64,000 nt of DNA from Zygnema circumcarinatum (Eukaryota > Streptophyta > Zygnematophyceae > Zygnematales > Zygnemataceae). Positions 40,606 to 50,488 of this stretch are shown piece after piece. Positions within the stretch are counted from its first letter, which is position 1; every line of letters begins with the position of its first letter. Under the pieces are notes generated by a model. That model had not been told where the DNA came from, searched no databases, and worked only from the letters and a program-made list of their open reading frames with translations. The position numbers and the translations under genes are program-made. The stretch spans positions 787,180 through 851,179 of the forward strand of contig CM074806.1 in NCBI GenBank assembly GCA_037447605.1, written 5' to 3'.

Positions 40606-42328
40606 CACAACATAATCAGACCTTCATATATCCTTCAGAATCCTCCACAATAGTGATTCCACCATCCTATCCACATAAGACTATGCAGAAATCGGGCGTG
40701 TCTACACACAACCGCAAAAACTTGCTTCTTCCACGACCACCATTTGCCACAATCCATGTCACGCTTCAAAATAGCGTATACTCTCACCATAGCTACCGGC
40801 GTATTTCTTCAAAGATCCAAAAGACCAAGATGGTGTTTGCTGCTATTTCCCCAATTCATGGAGCTTGCTTAATCGCCTGCCTCCCCAGTGAGCTGCTCTC
40901 GTGCAAGGCACAGGCAGGCAGCAAAGCGCTCTCCAGAAAGAGCCTTCTGCCTTGGGCGCCTGCGCGAGCTCCTCCGCCGCGCGGTTTTGCAATCCCTGCC
41001 GCGCAGTTTGTTTGGCTGGGAGTGCAGCCAACCGCGTGTGAGAACCGCACGGTCACGGTTGAAACTGCGCGACGCGCTGTTTTCCAATGAAGGTGCGTGT
41101 TGGGGACTGGGGGATGGGTCCACCGTACAACCGTTTGGAATCATGTGATGGTGCGGATGGCCATGGCCATGGGAGCCCGGGATAATGGCATTTTATGTTA
41201 CTGTTGTATTGGCATTGATCTCACGATATCAAATGTACATGGACAAAATCATCATGGGAAAACACGAGGAACTGGTTGCAAAGGACCTAAGGACAAAAGA
41301 AAAAAAGCTAGGAGCTATTGACTTGAAAGGCTATGGGCTATGGACCCATGCCATTTTCCATAAGGTACGCACCCCTGGCCTTGAAATAGACGACAGCATT
41401 GTTTAGCCAGCTCTATAGCAAACCTCGCGATGGCAGGACAGTCTCATATAAAGCGAGGTACTGTTACTGGTTTGAGCTACACGAGTGGGCTATGCTATGG
41501 GTGAGAAACTATATGGTGGTAAACGCACGCGCCAAATGACGAGCCTACAGACAACGTGTTTCCTTGCACATTCCGAGATGGCATGGGATGGGCTCCATGC
41601 GCACTTTTTGCTTTGAGAACGTTTCCATCGACCAACACTGCAAAGGCTTCAAGAGGCGATGTCACATACTTAACTTCGGGCAGCTTCACACTCATCTGTT
41701 GTCATCCCCTTCCACCTCTTACACCTCGATACTATTCAACTTTTTTTTTCTAAGGCCTCATATTTTAGACTTCGCCTTGGTGTCTTACGCCGAGTCAACA
41801 GGAACGGACTGAAAAGACGGCCACTGTGCGACACTTCACTCTCTTCCTTAAAAGTGTCCAAGTGAACGGACACATGATGCACAATTGCACAAATTGACCA
41901 CTAGAACTCTCATTCAACTTCAAGTTCCAAATGACGGCCATCATCAGGATCCTTACGACCATGGCACATGTAGACCTGAAAAGCCACCTTGGAGCCTTTA
42001 ATGTCAATATTTTTTACACCAGGGCCCTAATGCGCCTCATATCTGTAACAACCTTTGGAGCATATGCTCATCCTAATCAGAACCACAAGCATGACGATCC
42101 ATCGTACATAAATAGCAGCATAGTTTACATGGATCGGCAAAGCAGAGATCATCTATTTTTCCAACTAGAAGTCAGCCTAGTCCTATTTGGATGACCTACA
42201 TCATATGCTCTACGTTTAACTACAGCCCCCGTAACGAGGGTTCGGTGGGAGCAATGACATGCTTAAGCTCCTAACCACCGTGCTCACTAATTTCCGACCG
42301 GGAAAAGTACAATCTTGGTGATTGTTAT
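40606..42328. other. Intergenic: DCN1 upstream region and TRAF-type gene 3' flank
   Basis: Contains the second copy of the dispersed repeat (41,207-41,320). No exon chain or RNA gene was recognised. ORFs such as 40,653-41,090 (+) have no recognisable features. Confidence 0.5.
41207..41320 (-). repeat. Dispersed repeat, copy 2 (inverted)
   Basis: The reverse complement of this segment matches 35,768-35,890 at roughly 85-90% by eye. The shared core includes tggacaaaatcatcat and ggaactggttgcaaaggacc. A fragment of a mobile element is likely, but no ends or target duplication were found. Confidence 0.7.
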
Positions 42329-44199
42329 CTACGCATGTTCAGGCGCAGGTGCAGCTGCTGCTTTATTTACACTGCTCTTTAAAACCTTCAACTCACTCTT
42401 TATATGTGCCACATCTGCTGAATTGTTGGCAGCCTTCACATCTTTCGCCATTTTCTTCATGTCCGCCTCCAGAATCTTAATGCGGCTTTCTGCCTGGCGC
42501 AGCGCCTGAGTGAGCGTTCGCACATCAACATCAATCGTCTGCTGTGCCATGGACACAGCCTGCCCTCAGCAACACCCCCACTCCACTCGCAGTTAGCTTT
42601 AGGTGATGATCGCTTCACAGTGTTGCTCTGACTGGTGAAAACGAGCCTCACTTTCTGATACTGTGCAGGAGACAGAAAGCCAGTGTTTTTCGTTGCGAAA
42701 CCCGAAGTCTATTTGCCGATACTTCAACTGGTTATGAGACGTACTTTAATTCCACATTTCGAGATCATGCTATGACTTTTAGTGACAATAGCTGTTGCAG
42801 GCACATTCAAACCTAAAGGCCCTGTATGTATCCTTTAGACAGTTATCGAGAGTGTTTGTTCCATTACATAACAATTCGCATTCCAATACACGTTCATTGT
42901 GCTTGCACTTGTCAGGAAAGGGAAAACCTAAAACGGCTACAGAACTCCAGAATGTACTACAGACAGCTCGACACCCTTAAGTGCGATTTAGGATAAATTA
43001 ATAGAGTTTATATCACGGCAACAACGTAATGTTGGCGGCGATTGTTACCACAGCACGTTTTGAGAAAAGGATGTCAACTAATGGACGCTGCTACTCGGGC
43101 CGTGGTTAGACTGCTTGCCAAAATCCTTCCTCTTCTATTTTTTTCCTTTCAGCAAATTATTACATGCTCTTCCTGGAGTTTAAACTGCTTTGAGGAACAT
43201 GTAGTTCCCCGCCCTATACACGCAGAAAGCAAAACGCGCATAGAAATAGGTTTAGGAATTGAAGGAGCATACCTGTTCAGCGGTCGTAATGCGTTCCTCG
43301 TGATTCTTCGATGCCGCTGCAGTTTGCTGATGTGAAAGAAACGTAAAATAAAGATGCTTCTCGACCAATTTTTGGCAATGTTCCAATAGCTCGCCCTGAC
43401 GAAGGGGCTCCTCGCATCCTATTGACTTAAAGGGACAAGACACTGACTTCATGGCACACACTGTAAGACAATGAGTATCCATTTCCTCTCGAGGAATCTC
43501 TACTGAACACGCCATTCTGCAAGGGATAAGCTTCCGTGGACAGACATCGTCGTGCTCAGACGCATGCAGAATTGAATTCACTTTTCCACAGCCTGGGTTG
43601 GCACAAGCATATGGAGCAAAGCGGCACTGCATTTGGTGGTCTGACAAGACATCTTCATCTGCTAGAGGAAATACTTCCCCGCAATGGCTGGTGCCTACTA
43701 CATCCACGCGCTCAATGAGCACCTTTGCCAACCTCTCGCGTCTCTCAATCGGCCAAAATCCAAACTTTTCTAATTCCTGCAGCAACTGCTCTACCTTGTC
43801 TTCTTTCTTGTCTCCAAGAGCAAACTTTGTCGACAGCTGAACAAACAAGCTGCGCTTTCCACCCAGAAAACTTGCAAGAAACCTGTCCACGGCTTCGCTA
43901 GGGCGTTCTGGCTCCATTTCATCATCCTCCTTCGGCTTGATGACCTTCCGGGAATAGTCATCACTGGCTTTATTGACATAGTCAAGGAGCTCCTTCCTCA
44001 CCTCTCCTGCCTTTCCTGCCGCTGGCTTGAACGGATCTGTAGCGCCTCTCTCTACTGTTGCAGTCACAAGAGAATACATCAACGCTTTCGCAATAAGGGC
44101 AACCTCCCGTGTATCAAAGTAATCACACTTCTGCATTCCTGGAGGCGCCAGGGCCGGCGCTAGGATAGCATTCCCACTGTCATCTGTTATAGTATCCAT
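42329..44199 (-). CDS. TRAF-type zinc-finger protein
   Basis: Two exons: 43273-44199 and 42329-42541. The protein has about 379 residues starting at MDTITDDSGNAILAP. A longer start at 44,277 would add 26 residues but gives a less family-like N-terminus. The first part (CDYFDTREVALIAKALM, EVRKELLDYVN, LEKFGFWPIERRERLAKVL) resembles the conserved N-terminal region of plant TRAF-type zinc-finger-related proteins such as Arabidopsis At1g09920. A run of Cys/His zinc-finger motifs follows (SHCGEVF, CANPGCGKV, HDDVCPRKLIPC, MDTHCLTVCAMKSVSCPF). The second exon encodes a coiled coil (LTQALRQAESRIKILEADM) and an Ala/Pro tail. The function of the plant family is not well established; a role as adaptor is inferred from the domain type. 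The two acceptors at 42,539 and 42,542 differ by one codon. Confidence 0.88.
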
Positions 44200-44639
44200 G
44201 GAGCAGCCCGTCAGCGCCGAGAGCGGAGCGGTAAAAACAGAGCACCACAAACCTGCAAATTGCTGCAAGGATGGCATGGAAAAAACTCAAGTTCATTCCG
44301 CTGTAGACATAGCGAACCCACCTCACCCTCTTTCGCTACCTCCACCTCTACTTTCCTTCCCACCCGCACTCCCCTCCAAAATCCTTCTACTCGTTTCCTT
44401 TTCCAACCTTCCTCCTCCTATCCCTTGCCCTCTTCCCGTCAACCCCCCTCCCCCTTTCCTCCTCCCTACCTTCTCCAGTTCCGACCTCACCTCCTCTCCT
44501 CTCCTTCCCGACCTTCCAAATCCTCTCTCCCTCCCCTCTCCCTCTCTGCTCCCTCCCCCCTCCTTCCCCCTACAGCCTCTACAGACGCTCCAGCAGGCCC
44601 GGGCCGAGAGCGGCCGAGAGTGGGCGCCAAACGGCCCCA

Positions 44640-44725
44640 CGTCGCGGCCCAATGTGCGGTGAGTTTGCCACGTGTCACGACGCACCACGTGGACACTGCG
44701 ACCTGACGCCACGTAGCACCGGTGG
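44640..44725 (-). promoter_or_regulatory. ACGT-element cluster upstream of the TRAF-type gene
   Basis: CACGTG at 44669-44674 (in TTGCCACGTGTCAC) and 44686-44691 (in CACCACGTGGACAC), plus GCCACGTAGC at about 44,711. It lies about 450 bp upstream of the start codon of the minus-strand gene. A CCCAAT pentamer sits at about 44,649. Confidence 0.45.
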
Positions 44726-44846
44726 GTGCGGCGCGCCAGGCGGCCGTGGGCGTACGGACGTGGACGGGTCCGGAGCGGCGTGGCAATAAGTTTTTGCCCG
44801 TATCGTGAGAGATCGCGAATATCGACTGTGCATTGTCATTTTTCTA

Positions 44847-45792
44847 GGGTAGTGATATTTCCACCCCTTTTTTGGATCCAAACACCCCTTCCCGGCCGGG
44901 CAGATTTTAAAAAGGATTAAAAACGGAAAATGCTTTTTTCACAACTTTTTGGAATCGATACCACCCTCCATCGGCAGATTTTATTTCTGCGAAACAAGGA
45001 AAATGATAACCCGTCACCCCATTTGAATATCCCGCCTACCTGAATTTTTTTTCACTCGTGCGGTCAATCGCAGCCGTCGATTCCCTCGCAGATCGCAACA
45101 CGGCAGATCACTATTTGATCGGCAGCCGGGCTCGGTCACAGCGCATGGCACGGGCCCACGTAACCCGCCAAAGTCCTATCAAACGTTTGTCCGTACAAAT
45201 GTCGTACGGTCTCAACTTGAGGAACCCAAAATTTCGTACATTGAGATCTTAAACCAATCAAAATTTTCCACGTCAAAAATGTAACACGTGGCAGATTCTT
45301 ATTGGCTGGAAGCTAACTATGACGAGATCTCGGGCCGAAGGACGCGCGCACTCGCATGTGCGATTTGACTTTGACGGGACTCGTGGGCGCTTTCCATTCG
45401 CTGAGATCGAGCCCGGCTGCAGATCGAACGGTGAGCTGCAGTGGTGTGATCTGCGAGGGAAGCGACAGATGCGATTGACACGCACGTGTGAAGGACGGAC
45501 ACCCGCAAACGATCTCGTGGCGGACGGATCTTCCGCTCTGAGCGGATTCGGGCAGGAAGATATTTCTTTCCCTCAAAAAAAAATTCAGGGAGGCGGGATA
45601 CAGTATTCAAAATGCGGTGACGGGGTATCATTTTCCTTTGGTTAGCAAAAATAAAATCAGCCGACGGAAGAAGGTGGGTATCGATTTCAAAAAGGTGTGA
45701 AAAAAGCATTTTCTGTTTTTAATCCCTTTTGAAATCTGCCCGGCCGGGAAGGGGTGTTTGGATCCAAAAAAGGGGTGGAAATATCACTACCC
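44847..45792. mobile_element. Fold-back (long-TIR) non-autonomous DNA transposon with 8-bp TSD
   Basis: A 946-bp element. The left end gggtagtgatatttccacc is repeated as the reverse complement at the right end (ggtggaaatatcactaccc). The identical 8-bp sequence TTTTTCTA flanks both ends (44839-44846 and 45793-45800), a clear target-site duplication. The inverted arms extend well inward: about 44,847-45,186 on the left and about 45,360-45,792 on the right. Shared internal blocks include gatccaaacaccccttcccg and gcagccgggctcg, with an extra ~70 bp near 45,515-45,585 in the right arm. The loop of about 170 bp contains a CACGTGGC and CGTAC motifs. There is no transposase ORF. TSD length fits hAT; the long arms fit Mutator-like or fold-back elements. 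Confidence 0.88.
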
Positions 45793-45800
45793 TTTTTCTA

Positions 45801-46565
45801 ACACGGTTTTGAGGGCCTCCTCTGTTCCTGCATCTCCCTGTGAAATTTCACTGTACAGATCGTTTTTGGTCTCTTCAGTATCTCCGGAGAAACAGGCATT
45901 TCGCTCTTTTGCTCATTTCACAGAGGGCATCTTCCACCTTCTCTATCTCTCCTCTTCTCTTCGTCATTCTGAACTGATTTGTCCATCAAGACACTGACAG
46001 GAGTACTACGTTGTTTTACAAAAACTGGGTATGAAAGAAAAAATCAGACTTGAAAAAATCGATGTGGATTCGTTTTCAGAAGGAAGTACTCTGAACTCCT
46101 CTGTCAATACCTATTTCGAATGAAAACGTGGACAGAGCTTGAAGTTTGACTTCTAGCTTCAACTTCAGTGTGAAACCTTTCTAAGTCTCAAACACCCTTA
46201 CTAGCGGATTTCCCCTACCTGGAATGCATGCATCAAAAGGACTCATCAACTGCACTGCAAAGTTACAAGCAAAAAACACTTCGTTTAAGAACACTACTAT
46301 CGAGGGATCTTTTCATCTCTCACAAATTAGCAAACCCCCCTTCTTTAAGCATTTCTTGTAACGGTACTCTAAAGCCCGCAATTAGCTGTGGATGAAACGG
46401 TGCCTTCTACCCTATTCATATAAAGGTCGTCCCTAATCTTTCCTAGGAGCAAACAAACCAATAAAAAAAATCAAATGCGAAGCGGTCACAACAAGATATG
46501 TAAGCTCACTCTCCGTAAGCCCGTTGAGGGGCTATTTCCTCCTCTTCCTCTTGAGAGCAAGAGGC
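45801..46565. other. Intergenic, 3' flank of the ENH1-like gene
   Basis: AT-rich sequence with no recognisable exon, RNA gene or repeat. It is probably the 3' UTR and terminator region of the minus-strand gene that stops at 46,566. Confidence 0.4.
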
Positions 46566-49474
46566 CTACTGCAAGCCGAAGTATACACCGGCTCCAAGGC
46601 CAACAACTCCAAGAATCAACGTCAAGATGACGACAATGGGTAAGCTACTCCCTCCAATGACACTCCCGGTTTCAGCATCATAGCCAGCGAAACGCTTCTT
46701 CGGTGCGGAGCATTGGGGGCATCCAAAGGTATCGGGCTGCACAAGATCAGTAAGAGTTTCAGTAAGAGTTTCGGCTAATCGAGAGCTCGAGCTTCACAAT
46801 GGCAGTTGACAAAATGGAAAGTTTTGAACTGCAAGAGCTGGTGGTTCAAAGGAGGGGATGCTTCTCACCTGCTCATCGAAGGGCTTCGCTAGAGTGTAGA
46901 TATATCCACAGTCGAGGCAGATGTGTGTGGCTCGTGCCTGCGATAGACAGCAGGGAAGGCCCGGTCCAAAGCGAACAGTTGGCAAAAACTATTGAAAATG
47001 GACTAGAGCTTCACTTTTGCGGAATTTTCAATGTCAACAGCGTGTGACATGACATTGAGGGCATTTACTGAAATACAAATTCATGGATCGCCCATTACAA
47101 AAGCCATGAGGTCTGAGTAGTATGGCTCATGGCGTATGCCGTTGCTATAACTTTCTTGGATATTGCCATTCGTCACATGCACTGAAGAGCAGGCCAAAAT
47201 TTGAATACTCAATGCTGTCACATTCAGCCAGTTGCCAAAATTCAAGCGGCGTACCTTCTGTGCCTCCGTGAGTTTTTTGTCACCGAAACGGGACGGAGCA
47301 GGTCTTTTGGGGAGTCTCTTCGTCTCAACCTCCCCTCCACTGACATTTCCCCCCCACCAACTTATCGTATGAGAGTTGAGACCTATCATACGCTTGCCTT
47401 TACTACTGAGAGAGTTTCAGGATTGCTGAAATAAGACGTCGTGAAGGAACCCATAGTCACTTCGGCTATCAACTTGACTACAGTATCCTCATAAGAAAAG
47501 CGACGCAAAAAAGCTCACAATGGTTGGTGCGAGGAAACTGCAGATTGTACACTGCACAGTAGAACTGGTTGGACGAATGTGAAACGGCTACTTGTACTCA
47601 ATTGCACCATCAGAACTAGGAACTCACCGAGCCACCACAAAGTAAATAGAGTCGGGTTTTGCGCGGATGACTGTGCGCACAAAGCTCAGCTTGTCTGCTG
47701 GCCATAGCTCGTCTCCAAAGAAGCTGCTTGTATAGACTACCTGGTCACCAACTTTCAGTCCCGCACTCGCGCCATTGCCACCAGGTGCCACATTCTGCAA
47801 CCACGAAAGCCCTTACACTATATGAGCTGTGAGAATTTACCTTCTTTAACAAAACGAAAAGCAAGTCTTGGACACACTTATAGACAGTAAAATCCTTCAA
47901 CTGGCCCACAAAATGACCCCCAAACCAAGTGCAGGTTGCTTCAGCGCAAATGGTTGGACAGAAACCATGAGATACGGCTAAGTTGAATTCACAAAAAAAA
48001 CCGTTTGGACCTGGACTCTCTCACATTTGCGTCACAGTCGATAGTCCGACAGTATGCGGCTTAGTATGCAAGCCTCATCCAGCTCCACACAAGAGAAGGT
48101 GCTTACTGTGATAAGGATAGGACCACCCTCCTTCTGTCCCATCTCAATGCCCAAAGGTTTATCCACCTCTGCCTCAACCTCCTTCACCGCAGCGGATGGT
48201 CGTGATTGCACCTGCATCATCTTGTCACCATTTTGGCTTTTTTTAATTCCCAGACAAGATCTAAAGTTAAGGAGACAATGCAGACTAGCTGAGATATTTT
48301 TCCAGGAACCTAGTCTATTTTCACACCATCTACAACGCTGTTCATTGTTTTTGAAAAGGTGGATGGAGAGCCATCACTACCCGACAGTTGCGTTGGGGCA
48401 TAATCGACCTTACAGTAGAACAGCTAGCTAGAAAATGACGAACTAGGTGAACCCATTCGGTCAATAAGCCGGTGACTGGCAACCAGGTAAGAGTTAATCC
48501 CAAACTCGAAAATGTCAGTACTGTATCAGTCAAAGGACACTTGAAGCAGCATTAAACATGCATCGAAAAGCCGTGGGCAAAAAACTGAGGGAAGCGAGAA
48601 AACTGTAGCGAAGCATTACGATTACTTCTGAGTGAAAAATCTTGCGAATAAAACCATTAAGCCACCAAAATCAGCCTCAATAAAACCCGGTAATAAATTT
48701 GTACGATTGAAACTATAGTTGAGATTGAAAGTCGCGACCTGACATTTTTTACATATATAGAGAACTATTTCAGACATTTCTCGATAAGAAGAGGAAAGCC
48801 AAGATCGTGACGATCGCTGCTTTCGAAAAATTGGAATGAGTTTCGAAAAACTTCATAAGGAAAGAGAAGAAGACGAAGAAAAGGGAATGCCGGTAACTGG
48901 AAATTTGAATCGGGAGTCATCCTCGCCAAGGCAGTCAAAGCAGCACGATTTATCACTTGACGTATCAGCAAGCATAGAATGCAACTGAGAGGGAAAGGGA
49001 GATTTTTCACCTGCTCACGCTGTTTCCTTTGGCGGGAAAGAGAGGGCATTGCTGCGAACTTCACTGATCCGATGAAACCATTCTGCAGCCAGCCTCTCCC
49101 TGCCAGTCAGGCTGCACGTAGAGGCATTTGACTTACGCTGAAATCCAGTATGCACTGCTTCCGCCGGTATCTTTCATTTCAACATACACCAACTACTTCC
49201 AGGCTTCAGTCAATGCACACTGAAGGTCCTGCATTGGTGCGTTGAACTCAGTGCTAAACTCACATGAATGTGAAGCTAAAATAAACAAAAAGAGATCGCG
49301 CAGTGTAACAACTTCCTGAGTCCACACCTTCAAGCCTGCAGCCCCCCCGGCTGCTGCAACGCGCAGACCGCCGACAGCAGGAATCCGCACATCCCGCTGC
49401 TGCGTGGAAGCAGACGATGCACTCAAGGCAACAGTGCTGTGGCCTGCGCAAGAAGCTGCGAATGCAGTAGCCAT
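46566..49474 (-). CDS. ENH1: Chloroplast PDZ + rubredoxin membrane protein (ENH1-like)
   Basis: Seven exons in coding order: 49328-49474, 49011-49082, 48107-48211, 47628-47794, 47255-47339, 46869-46937, 46566-46736. The total is 271 residues in frame. The N-terminus (MATAFAASCAGHSTVALSAS) looks like a plastid transit peptide. A PDZ-like domain follows (DKPLGIEMGQKEGG, GLKVGDQVVYTSSFFGDELW). A basic linker (KRLPKRPAPSRFG) leads to a rubredoxin domain with both CxxC knuckles (THICLDCGYIY and FGCPQCSAPKKRF). One transmembrane helix (PIVVILTLILGVVGLGAGV) lies at the C-terminus. The layout matches Arabidopsis ENH1 (At5g17170), a thylakoid rubredoxin protein linked to reactive-oxygen and salt responses. 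The redox partner is unknown. It starts back to back with the large CPBP gene, about 1 kb apart. Confidence 0.95.
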
Positions 49475-50488
49475 AGCTATTTAGTAGCGGCCTCCCAGCA
49501 GCAGCGACTAGCTGTAAAATGTGGCAGCACGTCCCTCCTCTCCCGCCTAAGCTCAGGACTTCTTCTCCTTCTTGTAAAAATCAAAGGAAGGAGGGGGCAC
49601 AGAAACAAAGGAAACCGCGGAAGCGCGTTTGTTTGTCCTGCCGCTCTCTTTCTATACGGTGGGACCTTCCGACTGTTCCTTCCATAGCGCAACTGTATCC
49701 GAGCCTCCTCCAGTGGTGAGTCGCCACGTACGCAAGTTTGTACAGGTGGCGAGTCCACATTGGCCGATGCCCACACGCGAGCCCCCGGGGCTGTCCGTCC
49801 CTCCAGGCCGCGACGTGGCGCGCGGAGGGCTCACAAACTCGCCCGCGCCAGGACACACGTGCGAACAGCGAACAGTCAGTTTCATCGCTCTATGTTTGAA
49901 ATCGAGAAATATGTAGCACGCGATTTCGAGCATAGAACCCTAGAAATGACGAACATGTCGTCATCACAATATGGAGCAAAAACATCGGTTCGCGACTGAA
50001 CACGTGGCAGGTGCAGCGTCGTCGAAAAGATTTACTTCACAGATTTTGTACACCACGTGGCACTCTGAAAATCGAGAATTCGAAAAGATCGACATGCAGT
50101 TGTCCACGTGGCACTTGAACGACCGTCGACCGCGTGGCGCCTCGTACAATGTCGGTGCCGAATCTCCCCCGGGCGGTCCACCGAATCAAAATCTCCCTCG
50201 TAGAAACTCACACTTGCGTGTCAACGCCGCTCCTTCCGTACGGAACCGACTGTACGAAGTACAAAATCAGGTATCCGTTGTACGGTCACAGTGTTGGTCC
50301 GTACAGTATACCAGGACTGCAAGTGCAAATACGGTTTATCAAATGGCTGAGAGACAGTGGACCTTTTGGAAGGGGCAGGAAGGCGAGTGGAGCAGGGAGG
50401 GAGGGAGGAAGGGAGGAAGGGAGGAAGGGAGGGAGGAAGGGAGGAAGGGAGGAAGGGAGGGAGGGAGGGAGGGAGGGAGGGCATCCCT
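49475..50488. promoter_or_regulatory. Bidirectional promoter region with G-boxes and CGTAC sites
   Basis: Between the ENH1-like (-) and CPBP (+) genes. CACGTG occurs at 49856, 50001, 50054 and 50105. The last three are extended to CACGTGGCA, and GACGTGGCGC (about 49,812) and GCGTGGCGCC (about 50,131) lie nearby. A second cluster at 50,233-50,315 contains ttccgtacggaac, ctgtacgaagtac, ttgtacggtcac and gtccgtacagtat. Both genes encode probable plastid proteins, so shared control is plausible but inferred. Confidence 0.5.
50391..50482 (+). repeat. (GGGAGGAA)n microsatellite
   Basis: About 90 bp of GGGAGGAAGGGAGG units just before the chosen start codon of the CPBP gene, probably in its 5' UTR. 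The same frame is open through it, so a longer N-terminus is possible on paper. The first in-frame ATG found is at 50,489. Confidence 0.85.

Noticed and set aside
42329-42556. A separate 75-residue coiled-coil gene (MSMAQQTIDVDV...)
   Set aside because: The ORF has acceptors just inside it, is phase-compatible with the donor at 43,272, and continues the coiled coil of the TRAF-type protein. It is the last exon of that gene.
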